A DNA stretch of 29,331 nt from a virus, in the IMG/VR virus record IMGVR_UViG_3300035180_003417, positions 1-29,331 of that record; one strand, 5' to 3'. A model generated the notes under the pieces. That model had not been told where the DNA came from. It made no database searches and saw only the letters and a list, made by a program, of their open reading frames with translations. Position numbers and translations under genes: made by a program. This document shows, piece after piece, positions 1-8,128 of this stretch (positions are counted from its first letter, which is position 1; the number at the start of each line of letters is the position of its first letter).

Positions 1-8
1 TGTTTTTA

Positions 9-209
9 TTATACACCTTTGGCAAATCTTTTTTCAATTAATTCACCATTGCGCTTGAAGATGATAACCCAATTATTGGCCTTTTTAGTACTTCTTCGTA
101 GTATCTCAACCTGAGTTCCATACAATTTCGGGTCCCACTGGCTAAAATACAATTCTATTTCTTTCACTGCGTTATACAGGTGCTCAACGATCTTCTTCTC
201 AAAAACCAT
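9..209 (-). CDS. Small hypothetical protein (66 aa)
   Basis: I do not recognise this protein. It is a short soluble polypeptide with an amphipathic N-terminal half (VEHLYNAVKEIELYF) and a basic C-terminal half rich in Lys and Arg. It has no membrane segment or Cys motif. The ATG is preceded by a strong Shine-Dalgarno (AAGGAGG about 6 nt upstream), so translation is well supported. A rho-independent terminator lies just upstream, between it and the gene at 266-532. It therefore probably has its own promoter or depends on read-through. Confidence 0.65.
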   Translation of the reverse strand: MVFEKKIVEHLYNAVKEIELYFSQWDPKLYGTQVEILRRSTKKANNWVIIFKRNGELIEKRFAKGV

Positions 210-226
210 GTCCCCTCCTTGGTGAT

Positions 227-254
227 AAAAAAGGGGAGCATGTGCTCCCCTTTT
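227..254 (-). terminator. Rho-independent terminator
   Basis: On the minus strand a GGGGAGC/GCTCCCC stem with a 4-nt loop is followed by six T residues and then ATC. The A-tract on the other side makes it near-symmetrical, so it could also work weakly on the plus strand. It sits 12 nt after the stop codon of the gene at 266-532 and so marks the end of that minus-strand transcription unit. Confidence 0.88.
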
Positions 255-265
255 GGTATAACGGT

Positions 266-532
266 CTAGCTAGCGGCGTAAACCTTTGGTTCACGACGAC
301 GTGGACGAAATGGTTCAGACACAACTACATTATCAGTAGATAGTGTAATTTCCAGTTCGACCAATTTTTCATTTGGGCGCAACTTCACTTGATGTTTGTT
401 TGAAAACAACTTAGCGCCCAATGGAGATTCGACCATCTGCGGTACGTTAGCTTCTGGGTCAAAGCCAGCAAAATACAAGCTTGTGTCCACGTTAATAACA
501 GCATAAAATGATTGTATATATGATTCTGACAT
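266..532 (-). CDS. Small hypothetical phage protein (88 aa)
   Basis: I do not recognise a family. The protein is soluble. The N-terminal half is mixed hydrophobic (YAVINVDTSLYFAGFDP), and the C-terminus has a basic patch, RPRRREPK, that could bind nucleic acid. The start has a clear AAGGAG Shine-Dalgarno about 10 nt upstream, and the gene is followed directly by a strong terminator. That makes it the last gene of the minus-strand unit containing the metallophosphoesterase and ligase region. Confidence 0.65.
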   Translation of the reverse strand: MSESYIQSFYAVINVDTSLYFAGFDPEANVPQMVESPLGAKLFSNKHQVKLRPNEKLVELEITLSTDNVVVSEPFRPRRREPKVYAAS

Positions 533-582
533 CTTGTCTTACTCCTTAATGTTTAAATTATTGCTATCTTTGATAGCTTTCA

Positions 583-1395
583 TTATTTTAACTCAATCAA
601 ACCGATTTTGTCAAAATTCTTATTTTGAGGCTCGCCATGTTTATTAGCATAGCCTCTAGAATTACTAAATAAAGTAGTATTTCCAATTTTAAAATTGTTT
701 GAATTATGTGAATGACCAAAAAACCAATACTCTGGTTGATAAGTCAAGATAAACTCATCTAAATTAGAAGCATATCCACCATTTATTTTATCGGCATTAG
801 AGCGATAAATTTTATCAATAGCCGCATACGATGGTAAGTGATGTGTCACTACATAAGTCTTTCCATCATATGGTTCAGTTAACAATTCTTCAAACTTTGT
901 GATTGTCTGCTTAAACTTTTCTATTGTATCATCAGGTCGTAAGGTTGTACCTTCAAGATTGCTAATCAATCGATAATCATTCATTGAGCGACCAACGATT
1001 GACTTAGTCACTGGATTATCACCATCCATATCAGTCCATAAGGTGCCAGCTAAAAATCTAAAACCGTCAAATTTAATTTGCTGTGGGTCATCAACTACTG
1101 TATAGTTGTTCGTAAATAACTCAGCTTCAAATGTTTGTTCAATGATGTTTTTAGTAGTCGCAATATTGCCATGATAATGTTCATGATTGCCAAGTACATA
1201 AATGATATGAGCAAACCGACGAGTTAAATTTGCAAACCAAAATACACTAAATGGATAAACGGTAATATCACCGGCTAAAACCAATAACGTTTCTTTATCA
1301 GTCGGTAATTCTTCAATTTTAAATGCACCAAACTCAAGATGCAAATCAGAGTAAACCCTGAGATATTTTATTTTAGTTTTCATTTTAGTTTTCAT
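583..1395 (-). CDS. Calcineurin-like metallophosphoesterase
   Basis: This is a phosphoesterase with the five metal-binding motifs of the calcineurin-like superfamily in order: YSDLHLE near residue 15, LAGDIT near 41, GNHEH near 69, THHLPS near 184 and GHSH near 227. The length (270 aa) fits the single-domain family. These enzymes use two metal ions to cleave phosphomono- or diesters. The substrate cannot be read from the motifs and could be a nucleotide, a cyclic nucleotide or nucleic acid. The start is ambiguous because the first 12 nt (ATGAAAACTAAA) are directly repeated, giving in-frame ATGs at 1395 and 1383 and the N-terminus MKTKMKTK. No strong Shine-Dalgarno decides between them. It lies downstream of the PTH2-like gene, about 43 nt away. 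Confidence 0.88.
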   Translation of the reverse strand: MKTKMKTKIKYLRVYSDLHLEFGAFKIEELPTDKETLLVLAGDITVYPFSVFWFANLTRRFAHIIYVLGNHEHYHGNIATTKNIIEQTFEAELFTNNYTVVDDPQQIKFDGFRFLAGTLWTDMDGDNPVTKSIVGRSMNDYRLISNLEGTTLRPDDTIEKFKQTITKFEELLTEPYDGKTYVVTHHLPSYAAIDKIYRSNADKINGGYASNLDEFILTYQPEYWFFGHSHNSNNFKIGNTTLFSNSRGYANKHGEPQNKNFDKIGLIELK

Positions 1396-1438
1396 TTTAT
1401 AAGTCCATTTACTGTATGATTTTATTTATTGTTGAAAA

Positions 1439-1903
1439 TTACCTCGCTAAAGACAACCTGGCTAATAGCTCAATAAGTGCAAGTTCAGCCTTAGACAATT
1501 CACAAATCTTGTCTAAAATTCCAAACATGGCAAAAACATCTGCCAAATCAGTATTTTTTCCACCGCGTTTTCTGTTATCAACGAATTCATAAATCCGTTC
1601 TGGCACAATAACTGCGATCGCTGTTAAAGCATCTCCAATGCCAGGTTCGTAAAATGTAGCCCATGGTAGACCAACTTCTTTAATGACATCTAACGCCGGC
1701 TCAAGGTGTTCAGTCATTCCACCATTTAGGACATACCAAGTTTTATGGTTGGTCGCATGGTCATATACCATGTCACGCAGAACTTGCTCTTCAGGCGTCT
1801 GTGGTTTATCGTACTTGACGAAAAGCTCGGTTACAGCATGGCCACTTTGAATTCCATGCTGGATAGGGCTCAAGTACATATTCGTTAAAAAATAACATCT
1901 CAT
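1439..1903 (-). CDS. PTH2/PTRHD1-like protein
   Basis: The protein resembles the peptidyl-tRNA hydrolase II fold. An N-terminal GIQSGHA segment corresponds to the family's Q-xx-HA element. A later KTWYVLNGG strand follows, then GLPWATFYEP and DALTAIAVIVPE, which match the end of the PTH2/PTRHD1 domain. The length (154 aa) is somewhat greater than the roughly 115-aa core because of a C-terminal helical tail. True PTH2 enzymes recycle peptidyl-tRNA, but here the catalytic Lys region is poorly matched, so activity is uncertain. It begins 6 nt after the ligase gene and is probably co-transcribed with it. The alternative is an unrelated phage protein with a similar pattern. Confidence 0.55.
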   Translation of the reverse strand: MRCYFLTNMYLSPIQHGIQSGHAVTELFVKYDKPQTPEEQVLRDMVYDHATNHKTWYVLNGGMTEHLEPALDVIKEVGLPWATFYEPGIGDALTAIAVIVPERIYEFVDNRKRGGKNTDLADVFAMFGILDKICELSKAELALIELLARLSLAR

Positions 1904-1909
1904 AAAAAT

Positions 1910-3895
1910 TTAGAAAATAAGTACGGTTTTTTTGTTTTCCTCTTCTGTTTTTATTTCAATTACAGGTTCTGCCTGAGTTGGGCCTAGCATGTCATACAAC
2001 TCAGAGAGTGAGATGATTTTTATTCCTTGTTTTCTTGCTTTTTCTAACTTGCCAGAAGTAGCTTTTGGATCCTTTGCGATTAACACTGTGGTGTCTTTTT
2101 TCACACCATCATGTATGATACCACCCTTAGCTTTTATCCGTTCCTCAGCGTCACTAGACCTAACCCCTGTGAATGCAAATGATTGACCAGACAATTCGCC
2201 GTCAATTGTGACTGCTTGTTTGAGAGTCACAATACCTTCTTGCAAGAGGTAATCAAGGAATTCAATGAATGATCTACGACCGCATAAAAATACCGCCGCA
2301 CTCTTATCACTATAACCTTCAACTGTTATGATTTGGCTTACTTCTGCAGTTCGCCAAGCATCACCTAACTTGTCAAGCAACATTTTAGCTTTGCGAGTGC
2401 CAAAACCACGGCCGAATTTAGGGTAAGAACCCATCAACGCCGCTAAATCACAATTTTGTAAGACTTTTTGCAGTGAAAAGTAGGTTTTTGAACCATTCTT
2501 GCCTAAGATTGCATTTAGCTGAGGTTCTGTCAGCTCTATGATGTCTAGCAGTTCAGTAAACCCTTCTTCGTACAGCCGCTGAAGAGATGCATCTTTCAGG
2601 TTGTCTATCTCTAGGCCAGCAAAAAAGTTTTTCAACCGTAAGATGTGAGCTCGTTCGGTTGTTTCAAGAGCAATTGCATCAACTCCAGTTTCATTCCAGT
2701 CCCAATCAACTGAAGGCATCATAGGTTCAGTGCCTTCAATCACTTCTAAGATGTCTGGGATAACATCGCCAGCGCGTTGAAATTTAACTTTAGCTCCAAT
2801 GCCAATCTTATTCTCGAAGATAAAGCTTGCGTTAAAGCCAGATAAACGAGAAATCGTGACGCCACCAACTTCAGTTGGTTTGATTAGGACAACTGGCTTC
2901 ATGTAGTCATAAGCCGTAATGTTCCATTCAACGCCGATAACCTCGCCAATAAAAATTTCATTGACTATTTTCCATTTGAAGGCATAGCCTGGATTTAAAT
3001 CATCGAGCGTTGGCATTAATTCAGCGCGAATGGAACCTTCGTAAAGTTCAATTACTATACCGTCGCATTCATATTCGCTTTTTTCTTTTATGTCAAAGAC
3101 AAGTGAATTGAAATGTTGATCGAGTGAAGTTTCAACCTTTGACAGTTCAATGATACTCCACCAGGGAACCTTAAAGCCCATTTCAGCAAGATAATGGAAT
3201 TGCTGTGATTTATCAAGATCACAGCCGGCAATATCATATGCAACAAAGTCTAGGTAAGGAAAAACCTCATCTGGTATCTCTTTTGCATTTATTAGCCCGG
3301 TGATTGTATTACGAGCATTCTTGTATTCACGACCTTTAACACGAAGTAATATATCTCGAACAATTGGAAAATTGCGTTTAGAGATAATCAATTCACCGCG
3401 AACGCTGAAGTCTTCTTGATCGAGCGCTAAAAAATGATTAAGCGAATGTGGTAGCGACGTAAATTTAAGCAAATGTCGCGTGATATCTTTACCTGTGACG
3501 CCATCACCACGCGTGGCTGCTAAAGTCAGCTGACCTTTGTTATACGTTACCGTTCCAGAGCCACCATCGAGTTTTTCCGATGCGATGAGAACTACTGGCT
3601 TTTTAGTCTGCATCCATATGTTAATGTCATTCAACGTATAGAGCTGTTTCAAACCGGCTACTGGCATGCTGTGTTGTAATTCAGCGCCGCGAACCTTTGC
3701 ACCAACCTTTCTAAAGAAATGATTATCTGGCCAAGTGTCTTGAGCTAGCTTGTAAAGCCTATCGAAATCTTCATCAGTAGCAAGTGGTTCACCTTCGTGA
3801 TATGCATCGGACAGACTTGTCAAAATTCCAATTGCTTCAGCTTCATTTAAAGTATTATTGTGGAAGCCTGACATTGCAAAGTCGATTGTTTTCAT
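1910..3895 (-). CDS. ligA: NAD-dependent DNA ligase, zinc finger lost
   Basis: This enzyme seals nicks in duplex DNA using NAD+. Visible domains are an N-terminal Ia segment (AYHEGEPLATDEDFDRLY near residues 31-48, the NMN-binding signature that separates it from ATP ligases) and the adenylation domain with nucleophile Lys108 in EKLDG. These are followed by an OB fold ending near FQRAGDVIPDI, a helix-hairpin-helix region around residues 460-560, and a C-terminal BRCT domain (FAFTGVRSSDAEERI onward). At 661 aa it is close to bacterial LigA length. The Cys4 zinc finger normally between OB and HhH is absent: that stretch contains no cysteine at all. Its need for NAD+ fits the NAD-salvage genes further along the window. 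Confidence 0.95.
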   Translation of the reverse strand: MKTIDFAMSGFHNNTLNEAEAIGILTSLSDAYHEGEPLATDEDFDRLYKLAQDTWPDNHFFRKVGAKVRGAELQHSMPVAGLKQLYTLNDINIWMQTKKPVVLIASEKLDGGSGTVTYNKGQLTLAATRGDGVTGKDITRHLLKFTSLPHSLNHFLALDQEDFSVRGELIISKRNFPIVRDILLRVKGREYKNARNTITGLINAKEIPDEVFPYLDFVAYDIAGCDLDKSQQFHYLAEMGFKVPWWSIIELSKVETSLDQHFNSLVFDIKEKSEYECDGIVIELYEGSIRAELMPTLDDLNPGYAFKWKIVNEIFIGEVIGVEWNITAYDYMKPVVLIKPTEVGGVTISRLSGFNASFIFENKIGIGAKVKFQRAGDVIPDILEVIEGTEPMMPSVDWDWNETGVDAIALETTERAHILRLKNFFAGLEIDNLKDASLQRLYEEGFTELLDIIELTEPQLNAILGKNGSKTYFSLQKVLQNCDLAALMGSYPKFGRGFGTRKAKMLLDKLGDAWRTAEVSQIITVEGYSDKSAAVFLCGRRSFIEFLDYLLQEGIVTLKQAVTIDGELSGQSFAFTGVRSSDAEERIKAKGGIIHDGVKKDTTVLIAKDPKATSGKLEKARKQGIKIISLSELYDMLGPTQAEPVIEIKTEEENKKTVLIF

Positions 3896-4033
3896 TTAAT
3901 GACCCAAAAATGCTTTAACATTTATCTATTTTAACCATCTTACGAAAAGTAATTGGCCAATATGTTGGTAATGGATATATTATTAAATCTGATATGACAT
4001 TCAAGTTGTTTTATGTTTAATAAATTATATCAA

Positions 4034-4528
4034 TTAATTCATCAAATGTACACCATCGTATTGTGGAAATATATCATCAAAGCTGCTGAATAAATCAATG
4101 TATTCAGGTGGTATGTTGTGATAGTACGATGCGTGAATGATATTATCCCCAAAAAATCTAAGTGCGGTCAAACCAGCTTGACCATTAAACCAATGTATAG
4201 TCCCTGGCTGCAGTGTGACAATATCACCAATTGAGCAGGTGATAATCAGCACGTTGTTTTTTGTCGGAATATAAAAGGTTCCAGTACCAGCTAGAAATAA
4301 TCGTTTTTCCTCTCCAGTGTGCCAATGTGGAGCAAAAAAAGTATTTTGGTGAATTGAAAAAGTATCATAACCACAGCTTTTCAATTTTAACAACTGGAGA
4401 TCGCTCTTTGTCCATTTGGCTTGATAGTAAAGCGTTATCAGATTGTTAAAGGTGCGTGGCGTTTCTGAAGAAAAGATTTCAAAATTATTTAAAATCTTCT
4501 CATGCGTAAAAGTGTAAATAATTGCCAT
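4034..4528 (-). CDS. Acireductone dioxygenase-like cupin
   Basis: This small cupin has all the metal ligands of acireductone dioxygenase: His68 and His70 in PHWHTGEE, Glu74 four residues later, and His112 in PGTIHWFNG. The flanking RLFLAGTGTFYI strand and the later LRFFGDN match the ARD pattern (R-F-x-x-x-G-x-G-x-F, then R-x-F). In bacteria ARD (MtnD) oxidises acireductone in methionine salvage, and the chemistry depends on whether Fe or Ni is bound. At 164 aa it is slightly shorter than the usual 180. It is not in an operon with other methionine-salvage genes here. The start has no obvious Shine-Dalgarno. It could be a cupin with another substrate. Confidence 0.75.
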   Translation of the reverse strand: MAIIYTFTHEKILNNFEIFSSETPRTFNNLITLYYQAKWTKSDLQLLKLKSCGYDTFSIHQNTFFAPHWHTGEEKRLFLAGTGTFYIPTKNNVLIITCSIGDIVTLQPGTIHWFNGQAGLTALRFFGDNIIHASYYHNIPPEYIDLFSSFDDIFPQYDGVHLMN

Positions 4529-4545
4529 AAGTTTTTAGTTAAAGA

Positions 4546-4573
4546 TTGTATTTAGACAACGAATAGATATAAT
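4546..4573 (+). promoter_or_regulatory. Candidate sigma70-like promoter for 4606-5034
   Basis: A perfect -10 box (TATAAT, 4568-4573) lies in the intergenic region between divergent genes. A poor -35 (TTGTAT, 4546-4551) is found 16 nt upstream. It is placed 32 nt before the GTG start of the only internal plus-strand gene, which must have its own promoter. The region is very AT-rich, so chance matches are likely. Confidence 0.4.
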
Positions 4574-4605
4574 AAAAATTATTACTTAATCGGAGTACTA
4601 ACAGC

Positions 4606-5034
4606 GTGAAGAAAAAAATTCCACCACTTATAATTGATAACATTGAAGAAGCAAAAAATCTACATTTACTTTCACTAGTTGAATATCGTCGAGTTGAATA
4701 TACCTGCATAATCGATAATATAACTCCAACTGAGTTAAAAGTATATGCGATTGATAAGGCACACCCTGAGGCAATTTTACCAAAGCAGCTCGTTTCAGAA
4801 GCAATTTACTGGTATTATAATTGTTCTGACAAATATCAATTCAGTGTCTATCTAGCATCTAAAGATTTAGCACAACATGCAACTCCATTTTATCATTCAT
4901 TTGACATTAATGGAGTTTCGCGTGTTGTGGGGCGTGCTTTTCACTTTCCTGATTTATCAAAAGCAAAAATAAAGCGACGCCGAATTATCCCAATTCAAGA
5001 AGGAATTCCAGTCGTGTTTAAAAAAAGTTCTTAA
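4606..5034 (+). CDS. Hypothetical phage protein (142 aa), lone plus-strand gene
   Basis: I do not recognise this protein. It is soluble and mixed alpha/beta. Its distinctive segments are SEAIYWYYNCSDKYQFSVYL and FDINGVSRVVGRAFHFP, and the C-terminus is strongly basic (KAKIKRRRIIP). It starts with GTG, supported by a GGAG Shine-Dalgarno about 10 nt upstream. It diverges from the ARD-like gene, and its stop codon overlaps the stop of the AGT-like gene on the opposite strand by 4 nt (convergent). A single gene against the strand of all its neighbours is often a late insertion or an independently timed gene. Codon use looks like that of its surroundings. Confidence 0.75.
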   Translation: MKKKIPPLIIDNIEEAKNLHLLSLVEYRRVEYTCIIDNITPTELKVYAIDKAHPEAILPKQLVSEAIYWYYNCSDKYQFSVYLASKDLAQHATPFYHSFDINGVSRVVGRAFHFPDLSKAKIKRRRIIPIQEGIPVVFKKSS

Positions 5035-6443
5035 AATTCTAAAATTGATTTTTTAGCTGCTGAAGTTTGAACCAAGTTTTGGGGCAGCTTAAACTTTGCT
5101 GCCTCGACTCGTTTTTTACCATCGAATACCGCAATAATACCTTTTTTTGGTTCTTCTAATCCTAATGCAACGAGCTGTCCTTTATAATTCAGTTCCAAAT
5201 ACTTTTCAACATAGTCTTCACTTCTTGTAATGTTAAGCAACATTTCTTCGATTGATTTAAATTTGTTGCGATCTTTACCAATTGCTAAAACTTCTTCAAA
5301 CATTTTCGGCAAGATTATTTCAGCGTCATACTCAGCTCGAATAATATCATATGATGTATTTCTAATCAACTTTTGCAGCGAAGGTGTTTTTGAAACTTCA
5401 ACAAGCTTTTCAACTGTTTCAGCTAAATTAGCTTTGTCAGAATAGATGCCAGAATGCTCAATCTCACTGAATGGGGTACCATCACTTATGCCATTATGTT
5501 GAGCCCAATGCAAATCAAAAACTGGTAAAGAGCCGACCGCGATCATTTCAATCTGCGCATATTCCATTCTCCAACCATAACCATTTGGGTCTTTTGGCAT
5601 TCGATAAAAAGAACAGTTAAACAATGAGTTTGCCATTTGTTCTAAACCATACTGCCTCATGTACGGTCCTTCAACTGGAGTGCCTGCTAGATTACCAAGT
5701 TGCTTGCCCTTTATTGATAAATCTAAACAATATGGATGGTCAAAAATATCACCTTTTGCTCCAATAGACCGTTCAATGCCTATCAATCGAGTATCAATTT
5801 CGTGCTCTCTAAGTAATGGTCCAAGGTCCAACACGCGCCTTGGGTCTTTCATTGAGGTCCAACGGCTTGCGTAAAGTAACTCTTTTTTCTTGGCTGAAAG
5901 TGGAATGGAGTCACGCAGTTTTTCAGTTGTGACAGTAAAATTTTGCCACATTGTAAAGCGTTTGATACGTTCGCCAAGCTTTTTAGAAGGTAGCAGCGTA
6001 CTCACGTTAGTTGAAAAATATGTCTTTTCACTAAAATTGAAGATAACATCACACGCATTTAAAATTCCAAGCAGATGTGGAATCTTATTGATGTTCATGG
6101 TGGTTAGTTCATGCATAAAACCCATGATAACTGGCTTTTCAAGCTTTAACACCAGCTCATAAAAAAATCCATCGATTGCTTCCTTTGAATTTGTAGCAGC
6201 TGGGTAAGAATTCAAGTAAACAATATCGACTTGTTCAAGCTGAGCTCGTAAGCTTGGAATGTCGGCTACGGTAAAGAAGTTATTGTCAATTCCATGTCCA
6301 TCGCCACGAGCGAATTTACGTTCAGCTAAAGAATAAACCTTAGCGATATGCCCGGTTTTTTCAGCCCATATTTGAACTTCGTGTGCGCCACGCGTAACAC
6401 CACAACCGTCAAGTCCTTTTCCATTTATTATTGCTATTTCCAT
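5031..6443 (-). CDS. agt: T4 AGT-like DNA glycosyltransferase
   Basis: This GT-B-fold glycosyltransferase closely parallels T4 alpha-glucosyltransferase, which puts glucose on 5-hydroxymethylcytosine in phage DNA. Collinear matches recalled from the T4 protein include the N-terminal GKGLDGCGVTRG (T4: GLEGCGVTK), RWTSMKDP (T4: RTTTWKG) and TRLIGIERS (T4: TVMEGLERS). Further matches are MEYAQIEMIAVGSLPVF (T4: LEYTHLELGACGTIPVF) and HSGIYSDKANLAETVEKL. At 470 aa it is about 70 aa longer than T4 AGT, with an extra C-terminal region of unknown role. It lies first in a run of sugar- and nucleotide-related genes, 2 nt from the FkbM gene. The sugar transferred could differ from glucose, and the acceptor base cannot be proved from this window because no hydroxymethylase is present. 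Confidence 0.85.
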   Translation of the reverse strand: MEIAIINGKGLDGCGVTRGAHEVQIWAEKTGHIAKVYSLAERKFARGDGHGIDNNFFTVADIPSLRAQLEQVDIVYLNSYPAATNSKEAIDGFFYELVLKLEKPVIMGFMHELTTMNINKIPHLLGILNACDVIFNFSEKTYFSTNVSTLLPSKKLGERIKRFTMWQNFTVTTEKLRDSIPLSAKKKELLYASRWTSMKDPRRVLDLGPLLREHEIDTRLIGIERSIGAKGDIFDHPYCLDLSIKGKQLGNLAGTPVEGPYMRQYGLEQMANSLFNCSFYRMPKDPNGYGWRMEYAQIEMIAVGSLPVFDLHWAQHNGISDGTPFSEIEHSGIYSDKANLAETVEKLVEVSKTPSLQKLIRNTSYDIIRAEYDAEIILPKMFEEVLAIGKDRNKFKSIEEMLLNITRSEDYVEKYLELNYKGQLVALGLEEPKKGIIAVFDGKKRVEAAKFKLPQNLVQTSAAKKSILEF

Positions 6444-6444
6444 A

Positions 6445-7116
6445 TTATCTTTTAAAGTGCATTTTAACTGCTACAGGTTTTTCAAAAACGATTTCATCCT
6501 TTTCAAAAATTGGTTCGCCAAATTGACGCTTTAAATTTTCGATAAGAATAATTGATTTAGCACGATTTTCATTGCTTGAAAAGTGAATCTCAATGGCAAG
6601 TTCTTTGACGAAATTAGGTAAATCATGTGATAATACCTCGTACTCAGCGCCTTCGATGTCCATCTTAATTAATTCAGGTTTTATTTCCTGCAGCTCATCC
6701 CAAAAATTTACCGCTGGAACAACGTATTCAGTTGCTTTTGATTTCTTCTTGATGCTAGCTGAACAGTGCGCAAGTTTGCTGTTATTAAGGTAGAAGGTAA
6801 TTGTTGGTTTATCAGAGCCGATAACGCATTTTTCAACTACTTTGATTTTGGTGTTAGCGGTGTTTAACTTAAGAACTTCGATATTAGACGGAAGTGGCTC
6901 GTAACATACTACTTGTTTAGCTCCAAGTTGTTCAGCTCTTACGCAAAAACCACCAATATTTGCTCCTAGGTCCATAACAACCTTTCCAGCTGGATCGACA
7001 GTCGCATAATCTGATTTAGGTGAACCAATTTTTGAATCAGCAAGCATTGCTGTATCTGACGTATTTGGACGATAGTACAGACCTTCTTTGTTCTTTTTTA
7101 TAATTTGTTCTGACAT
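6445..7116 (-). CDS. FkbM-family SAM methyltransferase
   Basis: The Rossmann methyltransferase core is clear: MDLGANIGGF (SAM-binding motif I, near residue 48), VVCYEPLPSNIEVL (motif II with acidic residue), and IKMDIEGAEYEVL followed by LAIEIHF, the FkbM signature. FkbM enzymes typically O-methylate sugars or polyketides. At 223 aa it is a single-domain family member. An AAGAGA Shine-Dalgarno precedes the ATG. It sits between the AGT-like gene and a HAD nucleotidase in a tightly packed operon. A role in methylating a sugar that is then attached to DNA or a glycan is my inference from context. Confidence 0.88.
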   Translation of the reverse strand: MSEQIIKKNKEGLYYRPNTSDTAMLADSKIGSPKSDYATVDPAGKVVMDLGANIGGFCVRAEQLGAKQVVCYEPLPSNIEVLKLNTANTKIKVVEKCVIGSDKPTITFYLNNSKLAHCSASIKKKSKATEYVVPAVNFWDELQEIKPELIKMDIEGAEYEVLSHDLPNFVKELAIEIHFSSNENRAKSIILIENLKRQFGEPIFEKDEIVFEKPVAVKMHFKR

Positions 7117-7118
7117 AA

Positions 7119-7622
7119 TTATCTCTTTTGCAAAATGTTAAGTTTCTTGATGGTGTCAGCAGCAGAAGTGTGAAGAATCGCTGTACCACCTGCTTTCTCC
7201 CAAGCTTCTATATTGCATATTGTATCATCAATCAATACATCGTATTTACTATTTGCAAATTTTGCCTTTTTCCTACCACCATAAACAAAATCAGCACGCG
7301 TGATATTAAAATGCTTTAACAACCATTCTCGTTTATCTTGCTCTGCAGTCTTTAACACTCCAGTTTTCAATGGTAAAGAACCAAGGCATGAAAAATCAAA
7401 TTGCTCTAAATACTGAACTAGCTCAAATGCGTCAGGTAATGGTTGGCTGTTTAAAAAGAGATGCGGCGGATTTAATGATAACTTACGCCAAAAAATTGCA
7501 GGATGTAAGTTTTTCCAATCTTTGCCTAAATGTTTTTCAACTTCTGCTTCGAAATCGTTTAGTACTCCATCTAAGTCGAGATAAAAACGAAAGTTTGGTT
7601 TCAGTATTTCTGCAAGTTTCAT
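7119..7622 (-). CDS. HAD-superfamily 5'(3')-deoxyribonucleotidase-like phosphatase
   Basis: A short HAD hydrolase. The nucleophile motif YLDLDGVLNDF carries Asp16 and Asp18. A later Lys-containing segment and the C-terminal LIDDT acidic pair, followed by WEKAGGTAILH, match the 5'(3')-deoxyribonucleotidase branch. Such enzymes dephosphorylate nucleoside monophosphates and help balance dNTP pools, but small HAD proteins of this type also act on sugar phosphates. The ATG has a GGAG Shine-Dalgarno and overlaps the end of the cytidylyltransferase gene by 4 nt, so the two are translationally coupled. In this cassette a phosphatase for an activated-sugar route is as plausible as nucleotide metabolism. 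Confidence 0.8.
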   Translation of the reverse strand: MKLAEILKPNFRFYLDLDGVLNDFEAEVEKHLGKDWKNLHPAIFWRKLSLNPPHLFLNSQPLPDAFELVQYLEQFDFSCLGSLPLKTGVLKTAEQDKREWLLKHFNITRADFVYGGRKKAKFANSKYDVLIDDTICNIEAWEKAGGTAILHTSAADTIKKLNILQKR

Positions 7623-8128
7623 TTTTTCTCCGGAAATTCCATTTGCCTATTAAGTACTGGTTTCATTTCACTTGCGGTAAAATTAATGATACGTTCTCTT
7701 AGTTCAGTTGTTGAAAAACTGTGACGACGCTTATTGAAATAAATTTCAATGTCAGTTAAATCTGAGCCATTGAAATTTAATCCTTTATATTCTTCACCAA
7801 CAAACCTAATGTCAGGACGAATGACAAGCAGGCTGTCATATAAATCTTGCTCTGATTCAAATGGAAATACTAAATCAATATATGATATTGCTTGTAATTG
7901 AACCCATCGCTCAAACATTGATTGAACTGGTTTATTTTTTGTCGTTGGTCTATCAATGGTCGGGTCTGATAACAACCCCGCTACTAAAAAATCACAGTTG
8001 GCTTTACTCTCAGCAAGCATCGCAACATGTCCTGCATGCAAGCAGTCGAATGAAGAGCAAACATAGCCAATCTTTTTTCCATTTTTTCGTTCAATTTCAA
8101 TTATTTCAAGTGGTTTTAGCGTCGTCAT
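7619..8128 (-). CDS. Cytidylyltransferase-like nucleotidyltransferase
   Basis: The protein has the nucleotidyltransferase signature of the glycerol-3-phosphate cytidylyltransferase / RfaE-C / phosphopantetheine adenylyltransferase superfamily. SSFDCLHAGHV contains the H-x-G-H loop at residues 31-34, and FSTTELRERI near residue 143 is the S-T-x-x-R-x-x-I motif. The enzyme would join CTP (or ATP) to a phosphorylated polyol or sugar, giving a CDP- or ADP-activated donor and pyrophosphate. The length (169 aa) is typical. Overlaps with neighbours on both sides show it is part of the sugar operon. The exact substrate cannot be read from the sequence. Confidence 0.85.
   Translation of the reverse strand: MTTLKPLEIIEIERKNGKKIGYVCSSFDCLHAGHVAMLAESKANCDFLVAGLLSDPTIDRPTTKNKPVQSMFERWVQLQAISYIDLVFPFESEQDLYDSLLVIRPDIRFVGEEYKGLNFNGSDLTDIEIYFNKRRHSFSTTELRERIINFTASEMKPVLNRQMEFPEKK

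Noticed and set aside
1377-1400. Tandem 12-bp repeat at the start of the metallophosphoesterase gene as a regulatory element
   Set aside because: Two copies of ATGAAAACTAAA simply give a duplicated MKTK start. No further copies or ribosome-site pattern suggest regulation.
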